A stretch of DNA of 64,000 bases from assembly GCF_040703035.1 (NCBI RefSeq), contig NZ_CP159996.1, positions 2,142,001 through 2,206,000 of the forward strand, read 5' to 3'. A program made the translations under genes and the position numbers. This DNA comes from Terribacillus aidingensis (lineage in GTDB: Bacteria > Bacillota > Bacilli > Bacillales > Amphibacillaceae). This document shows positions 1 to 8,744 of this stretch, piece after piece (position 1 is the first letter of the stretch; the number at the start of each line of letters is the position of its first letter). The notes beneath the pieces were generated by a model, which was not told where the DNA came from, did not search any database, and saw only the letters and a program-made list of their open reading frames with translations.

Positions 1-1168
1 CTGGAATACTAGGGATAATATCCATCTGGAACATCATGCCGCTGGCAAGTTGGATTTCTGAATTGGGATACATAGGAGAAGACATCCATTCTTCACCAGC
101 CGTCAAATGACCCGGGTTAAGCTTCCATCCATATCTTGATTTAGGCAGGACAGATTCAATTAATTCATACATCTCCCCACCTGTCATACCAATTCTCACA
201 TTCTCATACCAAGCAACACTTGCTGCGTAATAAGGCTTAGCAACTGCATCTATATAATCAGATACATCCGCAGGCAGTTCTTCAGCAGATGATACAACAT
301 AGGCAGATCGGTTGGTAAGACCCCCTCTGTATCCTACAGTGACTGTAAACTTATCACCTACTTCTACTTTCTTTGCTCTTGGAGCCACTACTGCGTTCGT
401 AAAGCGATCACCCGTAGCACAAATCGTCTGGACATTATTCGGCTGCCCATAGGCAGCTAGTCCATCTGCAAGCTCCATCTCTGTTTTTCCAGGTTCTAAT
501 TGATTTAGCACTCGCAAAATTCGGGACGATGCAAGTGAAGCTCCAAATTCATAGTGAGCGATTTCATTTGCATTCATTAAACTACGAGCACCCGTACCTG
601 GATGAATGAATAATGAAGTGGCATTTAAAACACTGCCGGAATCTTTCACTAACTCATTTACAGCGTTAACTATAAAATACGGCGTATCAAACAGCTGCTG
701 ATTGTCTTCATAAGAACTCGTAAACATTTTCCATCCTGCAATACCAACACGCATACCTTCTTTAATACCTGCAGATGCAATAAGTTCTGCAAATGTCTTA
801 TCAGTAGGCATCGGCTGATTCGGCAGTGAAAAGTATGGTACAAGGATAGCATCTGCTTCTATACGGCTGTATTGGTTCATTCGAAGAGATTCATTACCTA
901 ATAATAAATAAGCCCGCCCATTGCTATGTAAAACCAAGAGCGCTTCCTCAAACCTTGGTTCGAAACCTGTTAGATACCCAAAGTTAGTGCCGTGTTCACG
1001 GTCGCCATATACAAGAAGAACGTCTAGTTCTGCGTCATTCATCTGCTCAATCATTTTCTCTTTGTGAAGCTGCATCGTTTCATCAATCAGATCCACTGGT
1101 GTCTCTGCCGTTGTATCGGCAGGTGCAGGTACTTCTTTATAGCTGATTCTCTCTATATAGTTCATCAT
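1..1168 (-). CDS. M24-family metallopeptidase (Xaa-Pro aminopeptidase-like), 3' end beyond window
   Basis: The reverse strand is open from an ATG at 1168 to the left edge, at least 389 codons, so the C-terminal end is missing. The N-terminal part reads like a creatinase N-domain (LVYGDREHGTNFGYLTGFEP), followed by the start of a pita-bread catalytic domain with aromatic/His-rich stretches (LNPGHLTAGEEWM). Such enzymes remove N-terminal residues before proline, or act on related small amides, in the cytosol using two metal ions; not all metal ligands can be checked here. AAGGAG sits six bases before the ATG; a second ATG follows directly. It is transcribed in the same direction as gerE but is separated from it by a terminator-like hairpin. 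Family assignment is from recognisable sequence; the substrate is unknown. Confidence 0.75.
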   Translation of the reverse strand, partial: MMNYIERISYKEVPAPADTTAETPVDLIDETMQLHKEKMIEQMNDAELDVLLVYGDREHGTNFGYLTGFEPRFEEALLVLHSNGRAYLLLGNESLRMNQYSRIEADAILVPYFSLPNQPMPTDKTFAELIASAGIKEGMRVGIAGWKMFTSSYEDNQQLFDTPYFIVNAVNELVKDSGSVLNATSLFIHPGTGARSLMNANEIAHYEFGASLASSRILRVLNQLEPGKTEMELADGLAAYGQPNNVQTICATGDRFTNAVVAPRAKKVEVGDKFTVTVGYRGGLTNRSAYVVSSAEELPADVSDYIDAVAKPYYAASVAWYENVRIGMTGGEMYELIESVLPKSRYGWKLNPGHLTAGEEWMSSPMYPNSEIQLASGMMFQMDIIPSIP

Positions 1169-1274
1169 GACAATCTCCTTCGTTTATGCATCTTAATAAC
1201 ATTGTAAGCGATTTACACAAGTATGCGTTAGTAATTCAGCAAATGTTTTATGTTCAAAACTTTTTTTACAAAGA

Positions 1275-1302
1275 CAAAAAACCGACCATTACAGTCGGTT
1301 TT
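1275..1302. terminator. Bidirectional hairpin between gerE and the M24 peptidase gene
   Basis: AAACCGAC and GTCGGTTT form an 8-bp stem with a 7-base loop, flanked by A-rich and T-rich runs. It would end gerE transcription coming from the right. Confidence 0.6.
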
Positions 1303-1379
1303 AATAGCCGTCACAGCAAGCCAGTACTCTCTATCCGCTTACAACAGCTATGTCAGTCAACAGGCAGAGCTCGTGCCTG

Positions 1380-1604
1380 TCAGAGCTTCAGTTCCCCCAT
1401 GCGAAGGAGCTCCACTACAGCCTGAGACCGTCCCTTTACTCCCAGTTTCTGCATCGTATTTGATATGTGGTTCCGCACTGTTTTTTCTGAAATAAACAGA
1501 TCTTGCGCGATTTCCTTGGTTGTCTTATCTTGAACCAATAGTTCAAAGACTTCTTTTTCTCGTTTGGTGAGTAATTGTTTTGGCCTGTAGTCATTATCCT
1601 TCAA
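1380..1604 (-). CDS. gerE: GerE, LuxR-type late mother-cell transcription regulator
   Basis: This 74-residue protein is a lone LuxR/FixJ-type helix-turn-helix domain, the normal length for GerE. The recognition-helix region (TKEIAQDLFISEKTVRNHIS) and the C-terminal GRSQAVVELLRMGEL are nearly identical to B. subtilis GerE as I recall it. In Bacilli GerE acts in the mother cell late in sporulation, switching coat genes on or off after sigma-K activates. The start is TTG at 1604, eight bases after AAGGAGGGG; no ATG fits. In B. subtilis gerE lies just downstream of sdhB; here it is on the same strand but ~23 kb away, with accessory DNA in between. Its first ~52 codons and ~200 bp upstream are duplicated at 13393-13753. 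Confidence 0.95.
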   Translation of the reverse strand: MKDNDYRPKQLLTKREKEVFELLVQDKTTKEIAQDLFISEKTVRNHISNTMQKLGVKGRSQAVVELLRMGELKL

Positions 1605-1808
1605 AAGTTAACCCCTCCTTGCTCTCTTCAGGGTTGCTGCGTCAGGTATTTATTTAGTCCATGTAGCTTATGTAAACCAAAGACGGAGCGTGAACGGAAT
1701 TCGCGAATTGTTAACGATTGTTGGCGGAGGAGTTACGGTATTGGGTATTTAAATTTCATAAACGAACTATCCATGAAGAGGCCACTTGATCTCAGATGGG
1801 TTAATTAA
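1448..1808 (+). repeat. 361-bp direct repeat, left copy (gerE 5' part and upstream region)
   Basis: Bases 1448-1808 match 13393-13753 in the same orientation with about six substitutions and no indel that I can see. The copy covers gerE from codon ~52 back to the start plus ~204 bp upstream. Beyond both ends the two loci share nothing obvious. The pair brackets about 11.6 kb of accessory DNA. Confidence 0.93.
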
Positions 1809-2105
1809 CTCTCGATTTGCAGCGTCTTGCTTACAAACCATGTAAAGTCTCTTATTGTTAAGTCTCTTGCGAAATTTTAAGTACAAAAATCCACTCTTAT
1901 TAGAGAAGAATCAAATATAGATAATTGAAGCAGAAATAGAGGATTAATATTTGTAAGCAACAGATCCATTCTTTGAAAGTGAAGCTTCTTTTTACGACGA
2001 ACTAATGCAAAGTACAGATGCGAATAATAACGAATAAAACAAAATTAAAAGGCATAAGACCGGCACAATACCTGACTCATGCCTAGAGCGTTGCCAAATG
2101 ATTTT

Positions 2106-2189
2106 TTGGGGTCATTTAGCCTATTGTAGGCTCTTAAAAGACATTAATCTTCGTAGTACTTGTCATAAAGATCCGGGTATTTGTTTTTA
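2106..2189 (-). repeat. ~84-bp inverted copy of 15034-15116
   Basis: The reverse complement of this stretch matches 15034-15116 at roughly 90 percent, including the coding tail KYPDLYDKY-ED, its stop codon and ~45 bp of downstream DNA with the same AAGAGCCTACAAT segment. The two copies are 13 kb apart in opposite orientation, one inside and one outside the gerE-repeat-flanked block. Confidence 0.85.
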
Positions 2190-2308
2190 AATTTCTTAAC
2201 TTTCACGTCATCAACTGTAACAACGTTTAATACATCGGAGCTCACATATACGATTGATTCATTATTATGAAAGGTTAAGGGACTATGACGGTATACGATT
2301 AACCCTTT
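2144..2308 (-). pseudogene. C-terminal remnant of an unrecognised protein
   Basis: An open stretch of about 54 codons without its own start ends in KKFKNKYPDLYDKYYED and a TAA. The residues before it (NNESIVYVSSDVLNVVTVDD) look like real protein. A stop codon bounds it upstream at 2309-2311. The last residues recur in the fragment at 15018-15069, so both come from one gene family that has been broken and scattered. Function unknown. Confidence 0.5.
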
Positions 2309-2508
2309 CTAAATGAAACGCAACAGTTAAGTTATATACACGCCATAAAAATGAAGTAACCAATCGGTTCAAGGAACTGCTAGATATAGATATACTGGAT
2401 GGAACTGTTTTATCAAGACTAAAAATGAAATAATATAGATAAAATAAGGGTTCAAACATATTAGACATATATAATACATATGACCCTTATTGTGTAAGTC
2501 ACTGCTTC

Positions 2509-3891
2509 TCATAAGGTAGTAGAAGTGACTTCTTCTTTCCCTTCATTAATCTTGTCTTTATTAAATTGCTGTTTTACTCTTTTTCTAACAAATAACATAA
2601 TAAGAATCGCCATTGTTAACTCTGCTATCGGCATCGACAGCCATATTCCATTTACTCCTAAAAATTTCGGTAAAACAAGTAAATATACAAAAAATAATAC
2701 GTAGCTTCTGCAGACGGTAATAAGAGTTGCAAACCATACTTTCCCCACTGATTGGAAATATGTCATATAGACGAAGCTGATTCCAATAAATAGATAACCA
2801 ATGAAGAATAAGCGAATGCCGTTAACAGCTATGTCAATAATGCTTTGATCGTTAATCCCAAATAAACTAACTAACATAGGAGCAAAGGCGAAGCCGATAA
2901 CAAATAATAGTAACCCGAGTGCTATTGCCGTTGTTTCTCCTAATTTAATTGTATCGCGCATTTGTACTTTTTTTTGTGCACCTTGATAATAGCTAATCAT
3001 TGGCTGCATCGCAGTCTCTATACCAAAAAACGCCAAGAACATGAAACCGTGTAAATAGTTGATAACTGAGAAAGCTGTGACCCCTTCTGTTCCTAATGCT
3101 GCAACAACGCTTAAGTTGTACCCTACAACTAAAACAAATGCTCCGGATTCTGCTAATAGACTAGGTAAACCTATTGCTAAAATTCGTCTGATTAATTGCT
3201 TAGACCAATTAAATTCCAATTTATTTAATACTACTTGTTTTTTAAAGAAGTGCGGGATAAAAATTGCAACTCCAACAGCTCCTCCGATTACTGTCGCTAA
3301 TCCTGCCCCGAATACTCCTAAGTCAAATATGAAAATAAAAATGTAATTCAACAATATATTAACAATGGACGTTACCCCTAACGAAACCATTCCTAGCACT
3401 GGTCTACCGTCATTACGGATGAAAACCCCAAACAGCTGCTGTAAACCTAAAATCCACCCTAACGAGAACAAGATGCGTAAATACTCTATTGTTGGTGTAA
3501 TTGTATCTTCATTAGCTCCAAGCCATGTTGCTACTGTGTTTATATTTAGATAACCAACAACGCTAATCACACCAAGCAACCCAATAAAAATTGCAAGTGC
3601 CAATGTAAAACTGCTTCGTGATTTTTGTATATCACCTTCGCCAACAGCTGTTGAAAAGTATGTCGCTCCACCAATGCCTATCCATAGACTAATGGCGAGA
3701 ATGACTGTAAAAATTGGTGCTGCTAGATTAACACCTGCTAAACCGAATTCTCCAACGCCACGTCCTACAAAAATACCATCTAACAGCATATTTACTGACA
3801 TGAGTAGCATGCCGATAACTGCTGGGAAAAAGAAATGAAAGAAAACCTTTTTAACCGGTTTATTCATGAGCTCTTGCTGCATTGTTTCCAT
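2509..3891 (-). CDS. MATE-family multidrug/sodium antiporter
   Basis: The 460-residue protein is the usual size for MATE transporters and shows about twelve hydrophobic segments. The N-terminal stretch (FPAVIGMLLMSVNMLLDGIFVGR) is the typical first MATE repeat, and a second repeat begins around residue 240 (GLPSLLAESGAFVLVVGYN). Family members export cationic drugs or metabolites at the cytoplasmic membrane using a sodium or proton gradient. AGGAGG lies seven bases before the ATG. It is the last gene of a three-gene run with the monooxygenase (4670) and the dehydrogenase-like gene (3960), separated from the latter by a strong hairpin. An exporter beside a FAD monooxygenase and a TetR regulator suggests inducible detoxification; the substrate is not readable. 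Confidence 0.9.
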   Translation of the reverse strand: METMQQELMNKPVKKVFFHFFFPAVIGMLLMSVNMLLDGIFVGRGVGEFGLAGVNLAAPIFTVILAISLWIGIGGATYFSTAVGEGDIQKSRSSFTLALAIFIGLLGVISVVGYLNINTVATWLGANEDTITPTIEYLRILFSLGWILGLQQLFGVFIRNDGRPVLGMVSLGVTSIVNILLNYIFIFIFDLGVFGAGLATVIGGAVGVAIFIPHFFKKQVVLNKLEFNWSKQLIRRILAIGLPSLLAESGAFVLVVGYNLSVVAALGTEGVTAFSVINYLHGFMFLAFFGIETAMQPMISYYQGAQKKVQMRDTIKLGETTAIALGLLLFVIGFAFAPMLVSLFGINDQSIIDIAVNGIRLFFIGYLFIGISFVYMTYFQSVGKVWFATLITVCRSYVLFFVYLLVLPKFLGVNGIWLSMPIAELTMAILIMLFVRKRVKQQFNKDKINEGKEEVTSTTL

Positions 3892-3913
3892 GATTTGTCC
3901 TCCTAAAATAACG

Positions 3914-3946
3914 TAGCCTTTAAGGTGTCATCACACTTAAAGGCTA
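3914..3946 (-). other. Strong intercistronic hairpin before the MATE gene
   Basis: TAGCCTTTAAGGTGT pairs with CACTTAAAGGCTA across a short loop. No long T-tract follows on the minus strand, so it may be an mRNA processing or stability element, or a leaky terminator, setting MATE expression apart from the two upstream genes. Confidence 0.55.
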
Positions 3947-3959
3947 CTGATTGAATAAT

Positions 3960-4667
3960 TTAATGCTTATACTGCTTCTCAGCATTCATCATGCCAAAAG
4001 GTCCAACATAAGCTCCGGTTTGTTCTGTTAAGCAAGCATCTATTGTCTCTTTATCCGCAACACCGCTTTTATACAGATCAATAGCAACCTGTGTTAACGT
4101 ATTTCGAAATGCATCAAAGACAAACTGCTCATTTGCTTTTTTTAGTAATAGTGGTGTAAGTGACATTCCTTTACACCAGCACATTGTTTTTTTTAGTACC
4201 GTCTGAGATGTATTGATTTTCGGCATGACCTCGACAACATCTGCCTCCCAATTCGCATTAGAAAATCGGCACGCTACAATATTACTTGAAGAATTCATCA
4301 CTTTATTCGAAACAGGACCTGTCACGGTTGTGATAAAAACCGTATTAGAATATGCACATTGTAATACTTGCTTGTAAAATGCTTTATTTTCTTCCGATGT
4401 CACGATAATATCTTTGTTTTGTACAGCTTCCGTAGCATCCTCAATAAAAAAGACTCTATTGAAAGCATCTATTGTTTTGCTATGGTTGCCGTAGTAGTCT
4501 TGAAAGAACTTACTTGCATTAGCTAGCTCTTTCTCTAACTGAATAAATGTCTGTTCATCTGGTACATAAAGATATATGCTATCACCAAAATAAGCAGCTC
4601 GAAATGCAAGGTGAACAAGATAAGGATGTTTTGTAAAAAAGGTAACTTCATGGTTAAAATTATTCAT
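3960..4667 (-). CDS. Divergent 3-hydroxyacyl-CoA dehydrogenase-like protein
   Basis: The 235-residue protein keeps the C-terminal helical signature of 3-hydroxyacyl-CoA dehydrogenases (NTLTQVAIDLYKSGVADKET, then GPFGMM) and a central stretch resembling the NAD-domain end of that family. The N-terminal Rossmann glycine motif is not visible: the protein opens MNNFNHEVTFFTKHPY and the second strand reads GDSIYLYVPD. It is shorter than full-length family members (~280-320 residues). It may bind another ligand or be inactive as a dehydrogenase. It starts two bases after the monooxygenase stop codon, so the two are probably translationally coupled. Function is inferred only from the distant family resemblance. 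Confidence 0.55.
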   Translation of the reverse strand: MNNFNHEVTFFTKHPYLVHLAFRAAYFGDSIYLYVPDEQTFIQLEKELANASKFFQDYYGNHSKTIDAFNRVFFIEDATEAVQNKDIIVTSEENKAFYKQVLQCAYSNTVFITTVTGPVSNKVMNSSSNIVACRFSNANWEADVVEVMPKINTSQTVLKKTMCWCKGMSLTPLLLKKANEQFVFDAFRNTLTQVAIDLYKSGVADKETIDACLTEQTGAYVGPFGMMNAEKQYKH

Positions 4668-4669
4668 CT

Positions 4670-5815
4670 TTACTTTTCCCAGCTAGCATTTATTCCATCA
4701 TTAAAGAACGCATAGTCCTCCACATTATCAAATTCCAAGTTGTCTAATAGATTTGCACTATGAAACACCTTTTTTGCTCGTGGTTTACGGTCATGCTCGA
4801 AATAATAGAATGCATCTTCGTAATCGTGATCACGCAGCATTTTTGCTAAATACATTGCATCTTCAAAAGCTAGCGTTGTTCCCATTCCTGCATTGGGATC
4901 CGCTGTATGCAATGCGTCACCGATTAAAACAATACGTCCATGTGAGTAGTTCTCCATTAAATCGATACGATAGAGTTGCTTTGCAATAATATGATCCGTT
5001 GCTTGGATTAAATGCTGAATTGGCATTTCCCAACCTTCAAAGCGTGCCGCTAAATCAGCCTTCAACTGCTCTAATGGCTTTCCTTCAAATATCTTTTTTG
5101 CAACTTTGCGCGGCTCTGTGGTAATAAGAGACCATGAAATTTCCGTATCAGTTGGGTGATGTTTTGACACGAAGAAATTAAAGTTATCATGGAAATACAT
5201 CAGTGATGTCTCTGTCGTGAAGTACTTCTTTAACGCCCCTAACTTTTCTGTTTCAATCATACCGTACACACCAGTTTTCCCAAGATATTTTAACGGGTTT
5301 GACGGGAACGGGAATAATAGCTCCCGCGTCTTCGAACGCACGCCATCAGCACCGATTAAAATTGACCCGACTTCTTCTGTACCATCTTCGAAAGTCACAT
5401 GTACACTTTGCTCGTTTTGTGTAAATCCTTTTAGGCGCTTACCAAACTGGATGTCAATACCTAACTCCATCGCTTTTTTATATAACACATCGATTAAATG
5501 GAAACGTGCAATGTTGATTAAATGCGGCATTCCTTCTAATTCTTGTTCTTCTCCCATTTCTTCAAATAATGGCTTATTGTTTTGATCAAGTACCGCAAAA
5601 TCAACTATTTGATGACTGTTTTGTTTGATTTCTTCCCCTAGTCCTAATAGCTCCAGCATTTGTACACCACTTGGGTGAATTACAAAATGTCCACCTACTT
5701 TGCCATACGCTTCCGCTTGCTCATAAACCACACTTTCGATATTTGCCTTTTTCAAAAATAACGACATAGCTAAACCGGCAATGCCTCCACCAATAATGAT
5801 TACTTTGTCCTTCAT
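4670..5815 (-). CDS. FAD-dependent aromatic-type monooxygenase
   Basis: This 381-residue protein is a class A flavin monooxygenase (UbiH/PHBH/TetX superfamily). The FAD-binding GGGIAG motif lies at residues 8-13 (VIIIGGGIAGLAMS), the DG motif near residue 160 (LIGADGVRSKTR), and the GD motif near residue 290 (VLIGDALHTADPNAGMGT). Such enzymes hydroxylate small aromatic or polycyclic compounds with NAD(P)H and oxygen. I chose the ATG at 5815 over one 17 codons upstream because GGGAG stands eight bases before it and the Rossmann strand starts immediately. It leads the operon with 3960 and the MATE gene and is divergent from tetR. Drug-inactivating members such as TetX exist, but no specific substrate can be assigned. 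Confidence 0.88.
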   Translation of the reverse strand: MKDKVIIIGGGIAGLAMSLFLKKANIESVVYEQAEAYGKVGGHFVIHPSGVQMLELLGLGEEIKQNSHQIVDFAVLDQNNKPLFEEMGEEQELEGMPHLINIARFHLIDVLYKKAMELGIDIQFGKRLKGFTQNEQSVHVTFEDGTEEVGSILIGADGVRSKTRELLFPFPSNPLKYLGKTGVYGMIETEKLGALKKYFTTETSLMYFHDNFNFFVSKHHPTDTEISWSLITTEPRKVAKKIFEGKPLEQLKADLAARFEGWEMPIQHLIQATDHIIAKQLYRIDLMENYSHGRIVLIGDALHTADPNAGMGTTLAFEDAMYLAKMLRDHDYEDAFYYFEHDRKPRAKKVFHSANLLDNLEFDNVEDYAFFNDGINASWEK

Positions 5816-5860
5816 ATCAATCACTCCCTTCGAAGACACAATATCACTATTCGGACGAAC

Positions 5861-5920
5861 GGTCAATTATTTAATTTAAAAAACAAATAAATTCAAGTTT
5901 CATAAAATAAATAATTGGAC
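5861..5920. promoter_or_regulatory. Candidate TetR operator in the divergent intergenic region
   Basis: GGTCAATTATTT (5861-5872) and AAATAATTGGAC (5909-5920) form an imperfect inverted pair 36 bp apart, between the monooxygenase and tetR start codons. The placement fits repression of both genes by the adjacent TetR protein; binding itself is inference. Confidence 0.45.
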
Positions 5921-5988
5921 AATCATTCTATTAATTAGCATATTATGTTACAATGAGCTAAAATTAAGAAAAAACAGTTGGAGGAAGT

Positions 5989-6582
5989 ATGAGCAGACCA
6001 ACAGGAGTAAATAGCGAAGACACAAAACAATTTATTGTAGATGTCGCAACAAAGATATTTGAACTTAAAGGTTATAGTTCCACATCGATGGCAGACATCA
6101 AAAATGAAACGAACTTTAGTAAAGGCACTATTTATTATCACTTTAAAAATAAAGAAGAATTGTACTTATATTGTATCCAGCGGGTATCTAACGAATTTAT
6201 TCGTAACTGGGAGATTACTTCTAAAAATGAGAAGTCCGCTGAAAAGAAATTATATATTTGGGCTAACTTAAATAATATAATGCTGCAAAAGCCTATAATG
6301 AATACGGTTCATGAATATTTCATTTCCACAAATAAAGACAATTACGATGCCGTAGTTGAACTTTATGAGCCTGAATTTCGAATCGTGAACCGTATTTTAG
6401 AGGACGGAATCAATAGTGGCGAATTTAAAAAAGACTTACAAATCGATGAAGTATCCGTACTTATATATAATTTCATCACTTCCTTAACAAATGCAGAATT
6501 ATATGGCTATCGTTCAAATCAAGAGCAAAAAAATCTGTACAAGGCAGCAATTGATTTAATCTTACCAGGACTTAAAAATTAA
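5989..6582 (+). CDS. TetR-family transcriptional repressor
   Basis: The 197-residue protein opens with a TetR helix-turn-helix (residues ~12-60: AATKIFELKGYSSTSMADIK, FSKGTIYYHFKNKEEL) followed by an all-helical ligand/dimer domain. TetR proteins repress neighbouring genes until a small ligand releases them. GGAGG precedes the ATG at the right distance. It is divergent from the monooxygenase operon across 173 bp that hold an inverted repeat. The likely job is ligand-responsive control of that operon and of itself. Confidence 0.9.
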   Translation: MSRPTGVNSEDTKQFIVDVATKIFELKGYSSTSMADIKNETNFSKGTIYYHFKNKEELYLYCIQRVSNEFIRNWEITSKNEKSAEKKLYIWANLNNIMLQKPIMNTVHEYFISTNKDNYDAVVELYEPEFRIVNRILEDGINSGEFKKDLQIDEVSVLIYNFITSLTNAELYGYRSNQEQKNLYKAAIDLILPGLKN

Positions 6583-6616
6583 AAGGATGTGTTGATTTAA
6601 CTCAACACATCCTTTT
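6582..6616. terminator. Terminator after tetR
   Basis: AAAGGATGTGTTGA and TCAACACATCCTTTT form a long stem with a short loop, ending in T-rich sequence; it starts at the tetR stop codon. Confidence 0.8.
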
Positions 6617-6689
6617 AGTCCTTGATTGACTATTATCATAGCTAATATGATTAACCTGCCATATTATAAGGGTGAGAACCTTGTTCTCC

Positions 6690-7068
6690 TCATAACTCTT
6701 TGTAGACATCTCCATAAGCAATTTTCAGCTGCTCTCTTAATTGCTTATTTACTTGTTCCAGCTTTTGATTTTTTCTTTTTAGGGAGGCAATGAGGGCATC
6801 CTTATTACTATCATTCATATCTCGCCAACTTGTTTTGAGGTGGGTGCATTTGATTGTTGCAACCTTAATGTTTTAATGCTTTCACGAATATCTAAATTAT
6901 TGTATAGAGTTGCTTTCGATACATGAGATTCATTTGATACACTGTTAGAATTGATAACCCTATTTGATCTTATTAGCCTTTTATTGCTTCATCTACCTTT
7001 TGGTACGTAGCTGCTTTTCGTTGAGCATGAATATACTTCAAATGAGCATTACGGTCGTATTTAGTCAT
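6690..7068 (-). pseudogene. tnpC: Tn554-type tnpC remnant (frameshifted)
   Basis: Reading from ATG at 7068, the frame gives MTKYDRNAHLKYIHAQRKAA, then shifts near 6985 into RLIRSNRVINSNSVSNESHV and shifts again near 6820 into a lysine-rich coiled tail (NDSNKDALIASLKRKNQKLE) that ends YGDVYKEL. These three pieces match in order the small orientation/transposition factor TnpC of Tn554-like transposons as I remember it. The ATG overlaps the end of tnpB, as in Tn554. At least two frameshifts make it non-functional. It is immediate evidence that a Tn554-class element once reached this locus. Confidence 0.8.
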
Positions 7069-7412
7069 TTGTTACACCTTGTTTTTGTTTTATACTTCCA
7101 CTTCGTCCAAAGATTATATTTCCTAGTTTAATAGTATTATAGATATCCTTGAGTCTATCTAAATTCTTCTGGTTTTTTTGTGCTATTTCCTCACGTCCAT
7201 ACTGTTTGGCTACTTCTACCATCTTTGAAGTAGATTGTATGTGAATTTCATACTTTGCTACATCCATCTCTGAAAGACCTACCGCCAGGTCTTTACAAGG
7301 ACTTCCACCATTATATGTTAAGCAAGGAGGCTCCTCAGCATAAGGGCACTTTCCGTTCAATATTGCTCTACATGATCCGTAAGGATTGTCTATTGCTGTT
7401 AACTTGTGGTTT
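7061..7412 (-). pseudogene. tnpB: 3' end of Tn554-type tnpB (tyrosine transposase)
   Basis: The C-terminal ~110 residues (NPYGSCRAILNGKCPYAEEP, CLTYNGGSPCKDLAVG, YEIHIQSTSKMVEVAKQYGR) match the cysteine-rich zinc-ribbon tail of Tn554 transposase B. The catalytic tyrosine-recombinase domain is absent: homology stops near 7400, where unrelated sequence begins. tnpA is also missing. The remaining reading frame could start further upstream in foreign sequence but no active transposase is possible. Confidence 0.82.
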
Positions 7413-7835
7413 AGCCAAAGAAACTGCCCCAGTGACGGTTTTAATATTACTGAGATACAAGAAATTGACATTAATCAGTCGGCAGCAACAACTATATATA
7501 ATTTTCAACCGGTCACCATTACTAAAAATTCAAAGATAAAGATTGAAGGTAATGTCTATTTTTTTCTTCCTCATACACCTGCTGCTGAAGCAAATGGTAT
7601 CGTCCAATTGTCTCTTATTGAAGCAAGTGAACCATTTATTATCTATCAAGTGGAACAAGGCTTCCGAGCAAAGAATATAGATGAGACCTATGAACAATAT
7701 GAGACATTGGAATTACTATGGATGTCTGATGTTGAACCGGGCACTTACAACTTTTCAATTAGAGCTGGCGCGGAGGACCCACCATTTTTTATAGAAAGTA
7801 GAACCCTTATATTAACTGTGTTCACAGAAAGGTGA
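7411..7835 (+). pseudogene. Unrecognised protein, 5' end cut by the transposon remnant
   Basis: The plus strand is open to 7835 (…ESRTLILTVFTER) and codes a plausible beta-rich polypeptide (KIEGNVYFFLPHTPAAEANG, YEQYETLELLWMSDVEPGTY). An ATG at 7386 exists but lies within DNA homologous to tnpB on the other strand, so the true beginning was probably lost at the junction near 7400. No signal peptide or known motif. The alternating hydrophobic pattern suggests a beta-sandwich, perhaps a spore-surface or phage structural domain; this is only an impression. Confidence 0.45.
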
Positions 7836-7873
7836 TCATTTTCCAATGAGTTTTATTATGAATGAGTAAATAA

Positions 7874-8119
7874 CCACACTTATTCTCTCCTTTATCCGAT
7901 TATAGGAGTAAAGGGAATTTATATTCTGAGTATGTATTGGCGAGGCAGCAGATTGTTGATGGGTTAACTCTTTTCGTGGCGCTTGAACTTGATTAAGATG
8001 AGGATATAAATTATGAATTTACGCCTAACAATCCACTGCTACACAAATATACTCAAGGTGAACTCGATGTATTTGAGGAGATATTCAAGAAGGATACAAC
8101 TGCAATGTTTGGTGAATGA
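7874..8119 (+). pseudogene. Unrecognised coding remnant with in-frame stop
   Basis: A frame without start runs from 7874 (KGNLYSEYVLARQQIVDGLT) to a TAA at 7994, then continues in the same frame as YEFTPNNPLLHKYTQGELDV to a TGA at 8119, directly before a terminator. The protein-like composition on both sides of the stop suggests a gene that lost its 5' end and gained a nonsense codon. Function unknown. Confidence 0.4.
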
Positions 8120-8123
8120 TTAA

Positions 8124-8153
8124 AACCCTCCGATTAAGGAGGGTTTGTTTTTT
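8124..8153 (+). terminator. Intrinsic terminator
   Basis: AAACCCTCC and GGAGGGTTT form a stem with a short loop followed by a T-run. Confidence 0.85.
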
Positions 8154-8216
8154 TACATCTTCTTAACTAACGAAGGAAATCCTTTAGTTAATTTAATTGG
8201 TTCATGAGTAATAGAT

Positions 8217-8734
8217 CTATAATACAGACGCCAATCGATTTACCCTATTGAGGTCATACTTGTAAGCAGTTAGATTCAGATCTTTCACAAGAGTTTCATA
8301 GAATAATTTACCATGTATTAGTAACTCTTTTACCACTAACTTTTTATCTACTGTTACAGTCTGATGATCGAATTGGATTTGAATGTTAGTACCTTTGTCT
8401 TTCATCGCTATTTCTACCGGTTGCCCTGGAAAAAGGCACTTACCTTCACCGGATTCCAAGCATTTTTCTAAAGTATTAAATATAAATGCCCAAAGCATGG
8501 GAAGGTCATCCCAATACTCGACACCCAGATACTCTTTATACTGATATTTAAATGAAATTCCCCCTCAAGACTTAAGAGGTTATCGTTCAGTAGCTCGCCT
8601 ATGTTTGTTTTTACAAACTCAACACATCTATCTTTATAGTTTTCAAAGAAACAAACGTAGTCTTCAGGTTTTAAAGAGGCATTTTCTAAACTCTCAATTG
8701 GTTTAGTTACTATAAATTGTTTAATTTGTAGCAT
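8217..8734 (-). pseudogene. Presumptive immunity protein of the adjacent toxin fragment, frameshifted
   Basis: Two overlapping frames make one protein: the first 58 codons from ATG at 8734 (MLQIKQFIVTKPIESLENAS … LLSLEGE) continue in another frame as FKYQYKEYLGVEYWDDLPML and on to a stop at 8217. The total length is 518 bp, one base short of a multiple of three, and the shift lies at a five-C run near 8558-8562. The full product would be ~172 residues, acidic and soluble, with no domain I can name. It lies directly downstream of a toxin C-terminal fragment on the same strand, the usual place for a cognate immunity gene. The frameshift could be a sequencing error. Confidence 0.5.
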
Positions 8735-8744
8735 TAATTTACTC

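Larger units (their letters stand above)
1809..2508. other. Gene-poor stretch with short coding remnants
   Basis: About 700 bp without an intact gene. It holds a short plus-strand remnant around 1961-2038 (PFFESEASFYDEL, then stop) and a minus-strand remnant at 2144-2308 described separately. No RNA gene or promoter was convincing. It sits just inside the left gerE repeat and is AT-rich. Confidence 0.6.

Noticed and set aside
1186..1495. Plus-strand open frames across the gerE 3' region
   Set aside because: They overlap gerE and the terminator in antisense, without ribosome-binding sites or family resemblance.
2283..2468. 61-codon minus-strand frame
   Set aside because: Low-complexity Ser-rich product, no ribosome-binding site; overlaps the better remnant at 2144-2308.
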